Below, in pieces: positions 17,961 to 26,699 of a stretch of DNA of 64,000 bases. Position 1 is the first letter of the stretch. The number at the start of each line of letters is the position of its first letter. Location: the NCBI GenBank assembly GCA_900548875.1, contig URMA01000004.1, forward strand, positions 12,935 to 76,934, written 5' to 3'. This stretch comes from an uncultured Porphyromonadaceae bacterium (GTDB lineage Bacteria > Bacteroidota > Bacteroidia > Bacteroidales > Muribaculaceae). Position numbers and translations under genes: made by a program. Under the pieces are notes generated by a model. The model did no database searches, was not told the DNA's origin, and worked only from the letters and a program-made list of their open reading frames with translations.

Positions 17961-17968
17961 CAAAGGTA
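17961..17968 (-). promoter_or_regulatory. -7 box (TACCTTTG) for sRNA copy 1
   Basis: Exact TAnnTTTG on the minus strand. The same position relative to the RNA is occupied by TATCTTTG in copy 2 and TAACTTTG in copy 3. Confidence 0.7.
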
Positions 17969-18317
17969 CAACGAAAAACAAGCGTGTGTATGCTCATATA
18001 AATAAAAATATAAACTAATATCAGGTAAATATAATATTAATATATTGTAATACAATTATTTATTATTATAGTAGAGCCAATCAAATATAAATAATTTTAT
18101 AAGTATAATAGGGATATAAAACAAGAGGAAATAAGGGAATCTGACGCAGAGGAGTTAAGTGTTCTTATCATTCATTACCTGTAAGGATCTGCACCGGCCC
18201 GAAGAACTATTTTCATCCACATGAAAGGGCATATCCGGCTGACAACGGACAGAAACATTCACCTGCCCTACTCCCGACAGTTCTGCCACCACACCCAAGC
18301 AGCAATGGCCAGAAAAC

Positions 18318-18482
18318 AAAAAAGCTCATCATAAGATGAACTTCAATTGCAGTTGCCAAAGCAACTTTTTACAAACCTAACATAAAACCATTTTTTCAAA
18401 TTCATATGCCGTTTCACAACGGCATATAAGAACTATGATACTCCATATAGTGTTTAACCATTATCAAATCTTTCGATTTGAC
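18318..18482 (-). ncRNA. structured small RNA, copy 2 of 3
   Basis: Promoter TATCTTTG at 18487-18494 (minus strand); terminator GTTCATC...GATGAGC plus TTTTTT at 18341-18318; about 165 nt. The 5' hairpin is TCAAATC-GAAA-GATTTGA, a clean GNRA-capped stem. The middle hairpin has 10 Watson-Crick pairs below the same GTGA loop (ATATGCCGTT/AACGGCATAT), where copies 1 and 3 have different but paired arms. The conserved ATGGTTTTATGTTAGGTTT follows, then a shorter GTTGC-TTTG-GCAAC hairpin. Confidence 0.75.
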
Positions 18483-18486
18483 ATTA

Positions 18487-18494
18487 CAAAGATA
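18487..18494 (-). promoter_or_regulatory. -7 box (TATCTTTG) for sRNA copy 2
   Basis: Exact TAnnTTTG on the minus strand directly before the 5' hairpin of copy 2. Confidence 0.7.
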
Positions 18495-18647
18495 TACCCC
18501 ATTTTCTCAAATTATACCACCCCATAAATAGCGATATAAGCATTTAAGGCAGAGATATAAGTACATTCATTTGTCATTCAGATATTTGCGCACAGATAAC
18601 ATAGGGAACAAATATAAATCATTTCACAGCATAACATAATATACCAA

Positions 18648-18746
18648 GGTAAATTGCAATCGATTTCACCCGCCCGGCACCTCGAACTTCCGTGACATCA
18701 GCGGACTCCTGGGAGGTAAATTGTAACCGATTTTGCCCGCCAGGCA
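18648..18746. repeat. 32-bp direct repeat between sRNA copies 2 and 3
   Basis: GGTAAATTGCAATCGATTT...GGCA (18648-18679) recurs at 18715-18746 with five differences by eye. It lies just downstream of the copy 3 terminator on the minus strand. Role unknown. Confidence 0.6.
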
Positions 18747-18790
18747 TTATCCAACGAGCCCTCCCCCAAGAACGTAGCAGACAGACAAAA

Positions 18791-18984
18791 TAAAAAAGCT
18801 CACCAACAAGGATGAGCTTTTGTTTCTTTGTTGCTTACAAGAAGCAACTTTTTTACAAACCTAACATAAAACCATTAAAGAAATTACTTTCCGTTTCACA
18901 ACGTCCGAGTAATTAAAAATACTCCATATATCGTAGTGTTTAACCATTATCAGATTTTGTCAAGAACAGCTCTTTGTTTTTGAC
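18791..18984 (-). ncRNA. structured small RNA, copy 3 of 3
   Basis: Promoter TAACTTTG at 18989-18996 (minus strand); terminator AGCTCA...TGAGCT plus TTTTTT at 18816-18791; about 190 nt. The order matches copies 1 and 2: 5' stem TGTCAA...TTGACA, ATAATGGTTAAACACTACG, ATATGGAGTAT, a hairpin ATTACT...AGTAAT closed by CGTT-GTGA-AACG, ATGGTTTTATGTTAGGTTT and GTTGCTTCTTGTAAGCAAC. A 28-codon frame (MVKHYDIW...) can be read here, but it is not kept in the other copies. Confidence 0.75.
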
Positions 18985-18988
18985 ACTA

Positions 18989-18996
18989 CAAAGTTA
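18989..18996 (-). promoter_or_regulatory. -7 box (TAACTTTG) for sRNA copy 3
   Basis: Exact TAnnTTTG on the minus strand, in the same relative place as in the other two copies. Confidence 0.7.
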
Positions 18997-19182
18997 AGAC
19001 GATTTCCAACGGATTAAACCACTACATCAATATAAATATAAATAGTTTACGGTAATATATAAACATATTACTACTGATATGCAATATATTACACTATAAT
19101 CAGGACAAGATAAATATAAATAAAAATATCAAATCATACAGCTATAAACAAAACTGCTCAAACATCATTAAAGGCCATTATT

Positions 19183-20751
19183 TCAATCAATCACCCCGAT
19201 TTTCATGATCTGTTTCTCAAAATTTTCGCGGTCAATGGCCTTGTTTCGCATCTTATTTCGATAGGCGTAAACCGTGTTTACCGAATATTTGAGGAATTCG
19301 GCAATCTTCGTATTGTCATCAAGCCCCATACGATGCAGCGCGTAAATACGCAGTTCAGCCGTCAGCATGCCCAATTCCGGTACGACAATACGTTCCTCCG
19401 GTCTTAACAGCGCATTGACATCATCGACAAAAGTAGTGTAAATTTTCAGAAAGGCATTGTCAAATTCCCGATAAAAGCCACGATGCTGTTCATCGGAAAA
19501 GCGTGCAGACTTCGTCATTTTCAGCAAATCCTCCACCTGCCCGGATACAAGTTTCCGATTGACAAGTTTCGTAAACGAATCCAGACGTTTCATATAGACG
19601 GAGCTCAATTCAAGGAATTGTCCCATATATTCGTCTTTCGCCACGTTGGCATCATGAAGCTTCTTTCGGTCCGTAGACAGTTTTCGCATCTGCTTGACAA
19701 GGAAAAACACGGTAATCAGCAAACCAATCAGCAACAGACTGACAATCACTATATAGGCTACCAACAAATTTTCATGCGACTTGACCTCTGCCCGATGAGC
19801 GCCTTCGATAACCGGCAACATGCGGGAAGCATTGTAGACACGCACCTGCGCATTACAGAAGGCAGCATCCTCAATTGAGGAAAAAATGTAGCGATAGGCA
19901 CGCTCAATGTCGCCCTTGTCGTAAACCAACATCGATAATTCGTACATCGACTGATTTTCCTTGACAGAACACTGCAAATCGGAAATAGCGGAAAGCGCAT
20001 AAAACTTCATACTCTCGTCCGTATTGCCTTCAGCATTGAGAGTGGAGGCCAACAGACCTGCGGCAATGGCATATTCATTGCTGGTTTCCGGCAATTCGGA
20101 CAATAAATCACCCAAAACGAGTTTAGCCGACACATTCTTTTTATCCCATAAAGCCTGCTCAGCCTCATACAGACGGCGCGTAATCGACCCTTCCGGCAAG
20201 GAAGCAATCCACTCCTTACGCAATTGATTGGTCGTATTATAATAATGACTGTAATAAATACTTCCACGGTTAATGGAATTCAAGGCGAAGGAATAAATGC
20301 GATAGCCGCATTCATAATAGGCGGAATGCAAAGAATCGGGCAACTGGCTGAAATCAATGGAATTATATTCCGAAGAGACCTCCGAATAAAAGCCCACAAT
20401 CATTTCCGGACGAAGCCGTTTCAATTTAAGATGAATCGCCTTGCCGGGATTGCCGAGTGTATCGGCCACGCCGATAGCCTGCGAATAATAATAGACAGCG
20501 GAATCGGCCTTGAACAGCGTGAATTCATCGCCCAACTTTTCAAGACAGACCAATTGCGCAGACTTGTCAGAACCCGCACGGTTCAAAATTGTCTTCAAAC
20601 TGTCGATACGGGCATATTTCGCCTTGTCAAAAATGTTTTTTTGGGCAATCATCTTGTCCAGACGCTGTATTTCAGGCAAATTCGCCGAAGCACTGAACAC
20701 ACCGAGGACAGCAGATAACAGGGTTAGAATAATGGTTAAACGTTTAGGCAT
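19183..20751 (-). CDS. TPR/TM/HTH membrane regulator (DUF6377 type)
   Basis: 522 residues: signal peptide (about 1-23), a periplasmic TPR-like helical region (about 30-325), one membrane helix (about 329-353), a coiled coil, and a cytoplasmic C-terminal region with a LuxR-like helix-turn-helix at about 463-510 (NTKIAEFLKYSVNTVYAYRNKM). This DUF6377-type layout is common in Bacteroidales, where such proteins are thought to pass an envelope signal to DNA; no target is known. A -7 box lies at 20775-20782 on the same strand. The next thing downstream is the sRNA array, on the same strand. Confidence 0.88.
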   Translation of the reverse strand: MPKRLTIILTLLSAVLGVFSASANLPEIQRLDKMIAQKNIFDKAKYARIDSLKTILNRAGSDKSAQLVCLEKLGDEFTLFKADSAVYYYSQAIGVADTLGNPGKAIHLKLKRLRPEMIVGFYSEVSSEYNSIDFSQLPDSLHSAYYECGYRIYSFALNSINRGSIYYSHYYNTTNQLRKEWIASLPEGSITRRLYEAEQALWDKKNVSAKLVLGDLLSELPETSNEYAIAAGLLASTLNAEGNTDESMKFYALSAISDLQCSVKENQSMYELSMLVYDKGDIERAYRYIFSSIEDAAFCNAQVRVYNASRMLPVIEGAHRAEVKSHENLLVAYIVIVSLLLIGLLITVFFLVKQMRKLSTDRKKLHDANVAKDEYMGQFLELSSVYMKRLDSFTKLVNRKLVSGQVEDLLKMTKSARFSDEQHRGFYREFDNAFLKIYTTFVDDVNALLRPEERIVVPELGMLTAELRIYALHRMGLDDNTKIAEFLKYSVNTVYAYRNKMRNKAIDRENFEKQIMKIGVID

Positions 20752-20774
20752 TGTAAAAAAATATAATTCAGTTT

Positions 20775-20782
20775 CAAAGATA
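20775..20782 (-). promoter_or_regulatory. -7 box (TATCTTTG) for the TPR/TM/HTH regulator
   Basis: CAAAGATA on the plus strand, 24 bp before the ATG at 20751. Confidence 0.65.
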
Positions 20783-20914
20783 ATTAATTTGGCGACAACT
20801 AAATAAGTTTCGTAAATATAAATGCAAGAATTAACTAAAAAACCTGCCGAACAGAGGTCGAAAACATTTTTTCAGATAGGATTCAAATGAGGATGACAAT
20901 TGAAAAGCATTAAT

Positions 20915-20922
20915 TACCTTTG
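20915..20922 (+). promoter_or_regulatory. -7 box (TACCTTTG) for the second MATE gene
   Basis: TACCTTTG ends only 4 bp before the ATG at 20927, so transcription would begin at or next to the start codon. See the finding on possible leaderless expression. Confidence 0.6.
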
Positions 20923-20926
20923 CAAA

Positions 20927-22261
20927 ATGATTGACAAGAACTACATATCGCACTATAAAGCGACCATCCGGCTCGGTCTGCCCATTGTGGTAGGCCAGTT
21001 AGGTGTCATTATCCTCGGTTTTGCCGACACGATGATGGTGGGACACTACGACACCCATTCGCTGGCGGCAGCGTCGTTTGTCAACAACCTGTTCACACTC
21101 GTCACCATCATGCTTCTGGGATTTTCCTATGGAATCACGCCCCTCGTCGGTGCGCTGTTTTCACAATGTAAATTCTTCAAGGTCGGCGAAACGGTCAGAA
21201 ATGCCCTGATAGCCAACAGCATTTATGGCATTCTGCTCACCGGAATCATGCTGGTGCTCTACTTTTTCATCGACCGCATGGGACAACCGGCTGAACTGCT
21301 GTCACTTATCCGTCCCTACTATATCACCATACTCATTTCCATGATTTTTGTCGTCGTATTCAACGTGTTCCGACAGTTTACCGACGGCATCATGCGCACC
21401 TCCATTGCCATGTGGATACTGATAGGCGGCAACATACTGAACATCGTGTTCAACTATCTGCTCATCTACGGAAAATTCGGTTTTCCCGAATGGGGACTGC
21501 TCGGCGCCGGTATCAGCACGTTGGGTTCACGCATCGTCATGGCACTTGTATATGCACTGTTGTTCCTGTCAGCCAAAGCGTTCGCCGGCTATCGCGAAGG
21601 ATTCTTCAGAGGGCAGACACATCCCGACAGCATCCTGACAATAGCGCGCATATCTACGCCCGTCTCCCTGCAAATGGGCATGGAAACAGGCTCGTTCACC
21701 ATCAGCGCCATCATGGTTGGCTGGTTAGGCGCCATTGAGCTGGCAAGCTACCAGGTGATGGTCACCATCGGCACATTGGGATTCATGTTCTACTACAGCA
21801 TCGGAGCGGCCATTGCCATCCGCATCTCGTCATTTATGGGAGCCGCCGACATGAAGGGAGTGAAAATGGCGGCAACGTCGGGCTATCATATTCTGCTGCT
21901 GCTCGGTGCCATCGCCTCCACCGTATTTTTCACGCTCGACGACGAACTGATATCCATCTTTTCCGACGACGAAGCCGTACGCACCATGGCAGCCACGCTC
22001 ATCGCTCCGCTGATACTCTATCAGTTTGGCGACGCCACGCAAATCTGCTTTGCCAACGCCCTGCGCGGCACTTCACATGTCGTTTCGATGATTTGGATTG
22101 CATTTTTCAGCTATATGGTCGTAGGGATTCCTACCGCCTACCTGCTGGGATTTCCGCTCGGTTTCGGAGAAAAAGGCATCTTTTATTCCTTCTCGGCCGG
22201 TTTATTTACCGCCGCCATTCTCTTCTATCTGCAATTCAGGAAAGTGACACGCTTGGGTTAA
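20927..22261 (+). CDS. MATE family efflux transporter
   Basis: Second MATE exporter, 444 residues from ATG 20927 (MIDKNYISHYKATIRLGLPIVVGQLG). The frame is open from a TTG at 20900, but that part covers the promoter box. Twelve hydrophobic segments, with GFADTMMVGHYDTHSLAAASFVN near the N-terminus, typical of the NorM/DinF-like branch found in Bacteroidales. Its last 4 bp overlap the last bases of the converging methyltransferase-like gene. Substrate unknown. Confidence 0.93.
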   Translation: MIDKNYISHYKATIRLGLPIVVGQLGVIILGFADTMMVGHYDTHSLAAASFVNNLFTLVTIMLLGFSYGITPLVGALFSQCKFFKVGETVRNALIANSIYGILLTGIMLVLYFFIDRMGQPAELLSLIRPYYITILISMIFVVVFNVFRQFTDGIMRTSIAMWILIGGNILNIVFNYLLIYGKFGFPEWGLLGAGISTLGSRIVMALVYALLFLSAKAFAGYREGFFRGQTHPDSILTIARISTPVSLQMGMETGSFTISAIMVGWLGAIELASYQVMVTIGTLGFMFYYSIGAAIAIRISSFMGAADMKGVKMAATSGYHILLLLGAIASTVFFTLDDELISIFSDDEAVRTMAATLIAPLILYQFGDATQICFANALRGTSHVVSMIWIAFFSYMVVGIPTAYLLGFPLGFGEKGIFYSFSAGLFTAAILFYLQFRKVTRLG

Positions 22262-22968
22262 AACCACAGCGAGAACTGCTGCAACGGCAATTTCCGATTG
22301 GCTACGATTACCCCTATTTTCCCATTGGTAAAACTCATGCCGTACTCCATGGAACGGACCACTCCCGACCACAAGCTGTAGACTTCGGAACTGGAAGCCA
22401 TGTTGCGCATGACTATCACTCCGTTTCGGCCAACTACCGTCTGAAGGAATTGGGCCACAGCCGGAAGATTGTCGGCCGCCACGGCATTGACAATGACAAA
22501 CGGACGTTCCACCACCTGCAAATAGTTGCTGATACAGTCATCGACATTACCGAACGCATGAATGCGCGCACTGTTTCCTTGCACCACGTCCTTCACAATC
22601 GAATATTCCCTTGCTTTGGGCTCCAACAGCCACAGCTGCGACTTGCTGGATGCCGACAAGGCACAAATGGCCGAAACCCCATAATTCGAGCCAAATTGAA
22701 TGATGGCAGTAGGGTTGAAGAAATTTACCACCCGGAAAATCAGCCGGGCATTTTTATTCGACAGCACCTTCCGGCTGCTGATGCCCTCCTCCACCATGCG
22801 CACGAGCGCCAGATTCCGCCCGTCGCGTATCGTCTGATAGGCATAGTAGCCCGACCGCTCGCGCAACACCTTGAGCACAAAACGGAAAGCAAAGGGTGAA
22901 TGGATTCCATACCCTTTGCTTCTACGGTAACGGTCGAGTGCCGTGTAATATCTTTTGATTCTCAACAT
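22258..22968 (-). CDS. class I SAM-dependent methyltransferase-like protein
   Basis: 236 residues. The N-terminal YRRSKGYGIHSPFAFRFVLKVL segment is characteristic of a Bacteroidetes methyltransferase-like family. A Rossmann-like part follows with a weak SAM-binding loop (IQFGSNYGVSAICAL, about 92-106) and no canonical motif I glycines, so catalysis is uncertain. Substrate unknown. It starts 3 bp after the stop of the YfhO gene in the same direction and overlaps the MATE gene by 4 bp at its 3' end. Confidence 0.75.
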   Translation of the reverse strand: MLRIKRYYTALDRYRRSKGYGIHSPFAFRFVLKVLRERSGYYAYQTIRDGRNLALVRMVEEGISSRKVLSNKNARLIFRVVNFFNPTAIIQFGSNYGVSAICALSASSKSQLWLLEPKAREYSIVKDVVQGNSARIHAFGNVDDCISNYLQVVERPFVIVNAVAADNLPAVAQFLQTVVGRNGVIVMRNMASSSEVYSLWSGVVRSMEYGMSFTNGKIGVIVANRKLPLQQFSLWF

Positions 22969-22971
22969 CCG

Positions 22972-25503
22972 CTATTCTTTCTTTTTACAGCAGCCTCCCC
23001 TGCCCAGCAGCAGGAACGCGCCGATTAAAGCCAGATAAATCAGCACAACGGAAGCATAGGCAATAGTTTCTGTCGTGTGAACCGACTGCGGATCAAAGCG
23101 GAATACCACCGCATGTTCTCCAGCCGGAAGCTGTAAGGCACGGAGCACGTAGTTGACCCGGCCGACAGGCACTTCCTTGCCGTCGACAGTAGCCGTCCAG
23201 CCCCACGGGAAATAGATTTCAGAAAATACCGCCAGTCCGCCGTTGCGGCTTATCGTCTTATAATGGAGTTCGTTCGGCTTATAAACGGTTTCAATAATCG
23301 TATCGCCCGGCATAACGGTCTTCGCTTCGCCCAGCACGGAGCGGAACGACTCGTCGGCAACGGCTCCGACAGCCGTATGCAGCGTGTCGAGCACTGCCAT
23401 TTCAGCCTGCGCGCCTTTCACATACGTCACTTTGTCGACAAACCAGCCATTTCCGAGTGCTTCAGGATTGACGTGGGCAGTCGTATCGTCGACGATCAGA
23501 TATTTGGCGTTCAGCATGTTCAGCACCTCTATGTTGTTTTTGGAAATCTGACGGTCGATCAAATCCTGATAACGGGTAAGCTTCGCGGCATGGTAACCGC
23601 CGATACACTTGTGGAAATACGACGGCATGGCATCGCCAAAACGCGTGAGATCCATGACACGGTAGTTCATCGCCGTATCCTTCAGAATCTGCAAGTCTAC
23701 CGGGCGCGGCTCTATTGTCTGCTGCGCCATCAGCGGCTTCATGGAGAACGACTTCGTATTGAGATAACGCTTGTCAACCGGATACATATCAATCAGCACC
23801 ACCACAAGCAACGCTCCACACAGTGCCTCTTTCTTCAAAATGTTCTTGAAATACAGCCAGAAGAGACCGGCACCGATAACCAGGAACACAAAACTACGCA
23901 ACGCATCGGCACTGACCATCGACATGCGGGCGTCCTGAAGGCTTGCATACAGCGGACTCAGGTCGTAGCCCTGTGCCGAATATTCGGCAAACATGTCTGC
24001 CTCCATCTGCGAAATGCCGCTTCCAAACACGCTCGGCACCATCATGCCCAACAGGCAGAAGAAAATGGAAATGCCGAAAGAAGCAAAGAATTCCTTCGAA
24101 TGAAGCTTGAAGAAATCGGGTGTCGTCACAATTTTCTGCAAGGCAAGTGCCGCCAGCAAAGGCATCGTGAATTCGGCTATCACGAGAATGCTCGCCACCG
24201 TACGGAACTTGTTGTACAACGGGAAATAGTCGATAAACAAGTCGGTGAGCCACATCATGTTGTGTCCCCACGACAATGCCACCGACAGCACAGTGACGAT
24301 GAAAAGTGCCCATTTCACAGGACCCTTCACGATGAAAAGGCCTAAAATGAACAGTGCAAAAATCAGTGCACCCACATATACCGGCCCGTTGGTCATCGGC
24401 TGGTCGCCGAAATACTGCGGGAACATTTGCAGGTTACTGTATGTCTGATAGTCGATTTTTCCTTTCTGATAATCCTCTTTCACCTTCTCGACATCGGCCA
24501 TCGAGGTCTGCAAGTTCTCGCCGTCGGTCGGAATAATCGTCGCACCGCCCTTGATGTTGGGTATCAGCAACGAGAAAGTTTCGCTGAGGCCATAGCTCCA
24601 TTGCGTGATATAATCCTTGTCGAGACCTCCCTTCGTGGTGTTGGAAGTGGCTTCAGCCAGTTCCGAATGGCCTCCGCGCATGGTCTGCTTGCTGTACTCA
24701 TACGTGTTGTAAAGGCTCGGCAAATTGGCGCCGACAGCCAGCAGAGCCGCAACGACCAGTACCCCCGTGGCCTTAGCCCATTTTTTCAAGGTCTTTGCAC
24801 GCTTGTGTTCCACAAAGAAGGCAATGACCAGCGCCACGATGACAAACAGGAAATAGTAGGTCATCTGAATATGGTTGGCGGCAATCTGAAGCATGGCAAA
24901 AAATGCGGCAAGCACACCGCCACCGACATATTTGCCCCGATAGCAGAGAATTATGCCCGCAATTGTAGGCGGAACGTAAGCCAACGTGGAGAATTTCCAG
25001 ATATGTCCGGCACCGATAATGATGAAGAAATACGACGAGAATCCATAAGCAATCGCCCCCAAAAGCGCCACATACCAGCGGGTTCGCATGGCGAGCATCA
25101 GGATATAGAAGCCGAGCATCATGATAAATACCAGATTGGCCGGATTCGGCAGCCAAAGGCTGTAGGCGCGTTCTACGCTGGAAATCAGTTTGGAACTTCC
25201 GTAGGATGGCGAAATCTGGAACGTAGGCATACCGGAAAACAGCGAGTTGGTCCAGCGTGTGGTTTCGCCGGTCGCTTCCGCAAAAGCCGCCGCTTCATGA
25301 CCGTTGGCCACGCCCTGCATCGTATCATGCTGACGGAGCACATTTCCTTCAAACACATCCGGATAGAAGTAGACGAGCGTTATCACAAGAAGAATACCCA
25401 CGCCCAACAGCGAGCGCAGAAATCCTTTGCTCCCGAACAGGCGGCGGAAACCGCATCCGCATGTCTTCGGTTCTTTATTTTCTTTCTTTTCTACGGACTC
25501 CAT
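22972..25503 (-). CDS. YfhO family membrane protein
   Basis: 843-residue polytopic protein of the YfhO family, GT-C-like integral membrane proteins tied in Gram-positives to lipoteichoic acid or lipid glycosylation; the role in Bacteroidales is unknown. The start is ATG 25503 (MESVEKKENKEPK); the frame extends to 25551 but without family-like sequence. A first TM segment at about 33-53 is followed by a large luminal loop with QHDTMQGVANGHEA, around twelve further TM helices, a C-terminal beta-rich outer domain (about 620-800) and a last TM helix before a Cys/Lys tail. Followed at 3 bp by the methyltransferase-like gene. Confidence 0.9.
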   Translation of the reverse strand: MESVEKKENKEPKTCGCGFRRLFGSKGFLRSLLGVGILLVITLVYFYPDVFEGNVLRQHDTMQGVANGHEAAAFAEATGETTRWTNSLFSGMPTFQISPSYGSSKLISSVERAYSLWLPNPANLVFIMMLGFYILMLAMRTRWYVALLGAIAYGFSSYFFIIIGAGHIWKFSTLAYVPPTIAGIILCYRGKYVGGGVLAAFFAMLQIAANHIQMTYYFLFVIVALVIAFFVEHKRAKTLKKWAKATGVLVVAALLAVGANLPSLYNTYEYSKQTMRGGHSELAEATSNTTKGGLDKDYITQWSYGLSETFSLLIPNIKGGATIIPTDGENLQTSMADVEKVKEDYQKGKIDYQTYSNLQMFPQYFGDQPMTNGPVYVGALIFALFILGLFIVKGPVKWALFIVTVLSVALSWGHNMMWLTDLFIDYFPLYNKFRTVASILVIAEFTMPLLAALALQKIVTTPDFFKLHSKEFFASFGISIFFCLLGMMVPSVFGSGISQMEADMFAEYSAQGYDLSPLYASLQDARMSMVSADALRSFVFLVIGAGLFWLYFKNILKKEALCGALLVVVLIDMYPVDKRYLNTKSFSMKPLMAQQTIEPRPVDLQILKDTAMNYRVMDLTRFGDAMPSYFHKCIGGYHAAKLTRYQDLIDRQISKNNIEVLNMLNAKYLIVDDTTAHVNPEALGNGWFVDKVTYVKGAQAEMAVLDTLHTAVGAVADESFRSVLGEAKTVMPGDTIIETVYKPNELHYKTISRNGGLAVFSEIYFPWGWTATVDGKEVPVGRVNYVLRALQLPAGEHAVVFRFDPQSVHTTETIAYASVVLIYLALIGAFLLLGRGGCCKKKE

Positions 25504-25590
25504 ATTACTTCGTTTTAAAAATTCATCGTAAAAGTACACAAAAGCCGCCAAACAGCAAAAAACGCAACTGCATATCAGGCTGTTTGGGGC

Positions 25591-25622
25591 AAAAAAAGTC
25601 CTCTCGCGGCCGGCAAGAGGAC
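25591..25622 (-). terminator. terminator after the Lrp gene
   Basis: On the minus strand GTCCTCTT...GAGAGGAC is followed by seven T. It lies between the Lrp stop and the YfhO start and separates the two units. Confidence 0.85.
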
Positions 25623-25650
25623 AAAATCGGCTAAAATTCGCCGCTATGCG

Positions 25651-26121
25651 TTATTTTCCGTCTTGAAACTGAATAGGAATTTCGCGGTTCATGCTCTGGT
25701 CAAGCGAAATCAGCGTTTCAGTAGCCACAACGCCATGAATCATCTGAATCTTGTCGTTGAGCAGTTCCATCAGATGCTGGTTGTCGCGGGCATAAAGCTT
25801 GATAAGCATCGTGTACGGACCGGTCGTAAAGTGACATTCCACCACTTCCGGAATCTTTTCCAATTCCGGCACCACATCCTTATACATGGAACCCTTTTCA
25901 AGTTTCACTCCGATATATGTACATGTAGCATATCCCAACACTTTCGGATTCACATGGTAGCCCGAACCGGTGATGACCTTCAAGTCAATCATCCGTTGGA
26001 TGCGCTGATGAATCGCCGCGCGCGAAACGCCGCAGACTACAGCCACATCTTTCGACGGGATACGTGCATTTTTCATTACTATTTCAAGTATTTTTCGATC
26101 AAGATTGTCTATTTTTTCCAT
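25651..26121 (-). CDS. Lrp/AsnC family transcriptional regulator
   Basis: 156-residue DNA-binding regulator, normal Lrp size, from ATG 26121 (MEKIDNLDRKILEIV). The frame is open from 26175, but that would cover the promoter. An N-terminal helix-turn-helix (about 5-60, SKDVAVVCGVSRAAIHQRIQRM) precedes an RAM ligand/oligomer domain (about 70-150). The family responds to amino acids. It is divergent from lrgAB with a 227-bp shared upstream region, so control of lrgAB and itself is plausible but unproven. Confidence 0.93.
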   Translation of the reverse strand: MEKIDNLDRKILEIVMKNARIPSKDVAVVCGVSRAAIHQRIQRMIDLKVITGSGYHVNPKVLGYATCTYIGVKLEKGSMYKDVVPELEKIPEVVECHFTTGPYTMLIKLYARDNQHLMELLNDKIQMIHGVVATETLISLDQSMNREIPIQFQDGK

Positions 26122-26141
26122 TTGTTCTCTAATTTTATTCG

Positions 26142-26149
26142 CAAATATA
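26142..26149 (-). promoter_or_regulatory. -7 box (TATATTTG) for the Lrp gene
   Basis: CAAATATA on the plus strand, 20 bp before the ATG at 26121. Confidence 0.6.
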
Positions 26150-26286
26150 TAGCATTTTTTCATAAAAACCACCATAATTGTTTACAAAATATCACGATTA
26201 TGCGCAAAAACATACAAATTCTGCGGTTTTTTGCCGATTCGGCACGATTTTAATCAGTAAAATTCTTTTTTCCCGATTTTTTCATT

Positions 26287-26313
26287 TTGCTATTTCAAAA
26301 AAGTATACCTTTG
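26287..26313 (+). promoter_or_regulatory. promoter for lrgAB (TTG ... TACCTTTG)
   Basis: TTG at 26287 and TACCTTTG at 26306-26313 are 19 bp apart, matching the Bacteroidetes -33/-7 arrangement, 35 bp before the lrgA start. Confidence 0.65.
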
Positions 26314-26348
26314 TCGTCGATTTGTTTTAGGTATAAATTTTTGACATT

Positions 26349-26699
26349 ATGGTATTCCAATGCGCTATTATTTTTGGCTGCCTGGCACTGGGCGAACTCA
26401 TCGTCTGGGCAACAGGCATCAAATTGCCGTCAAGTATCATCGGCATGCTGCTGCTGACACTTTTCCTGCAATTGAAGTGGATTAAGCTTCGTTGGGTGGA
26501 AGGCATTTCCAACTTCCTCGTGAAAAATCTCGGATTCTTTTTCGTTCCGCCGGGTGTAGCCCTCATGCTCTACCTCGACATCATCAAGGCACAGCTCATC
26601 CCTATCCTCGTTGCCTCGATTGTGAGCATGATCATTGTCATTGTTGTTACCGGATGGATTCACCAACTCGTCAGAAAATTTCAAAATGGAATACATTAA
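26349..26699 (+). CDS. lrgA: CidA/LrgA family holin-like protein
   Basis: 116-residue inner-membrane protein with four TM helices, family-normal. The VWATGIKLPSSIIGMLLL and FFVPPGVALMLYLDII motifs are diagnostic of CidA/LrgA. In other bacteria CidA/LrgA with LrgB affects murein hydrolase release, and members also move small organic acids such as pyruvate or glycolate. The stop overlaps the lrgB start by 14 bp, so the two are translationally coupled. Transcribed divergently from an Lrp regulator. LrgA and CidA cannot be told apart here. Confidence 0.9.
   Translation: MVFQCAIIFGCLALGELIVWATGIKLPSSIIGMLLLTLFLQLKWIKLRWVEGISNFLVKNLGFFFVPPGVALMLYLDIIKAQLIPILVASIVSMIIVIVVTGWIHQLVRKFQNGIH

Larger units (their letters stand above)
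17340..19182. other. 1.84-kb protein-free region carrying the sRNA array
   Basis: No open frame of support lies on either strand. The stretch holds three diverged copies of one RNA gene, all on the minus strand (listed separately). A 32-bp direct repeat lies between copies 2 and 3 (18648-18679 and 18715-18746). The rest is AT-rich sequence in which I see nothing. The first 420 bp after the protein gene at 17339 contain only a weak hairpin (about 17353-17381). Confidence 0.7.

Noticed and set aside
18791..18984. Small peptide (MVKHY...) encoded in the sRNA copies
   Set aside because: Reading frame and length differ in all three copies (28, 15 and 11 codons), while base pairing is kept, so a peptide is not what is conserved.
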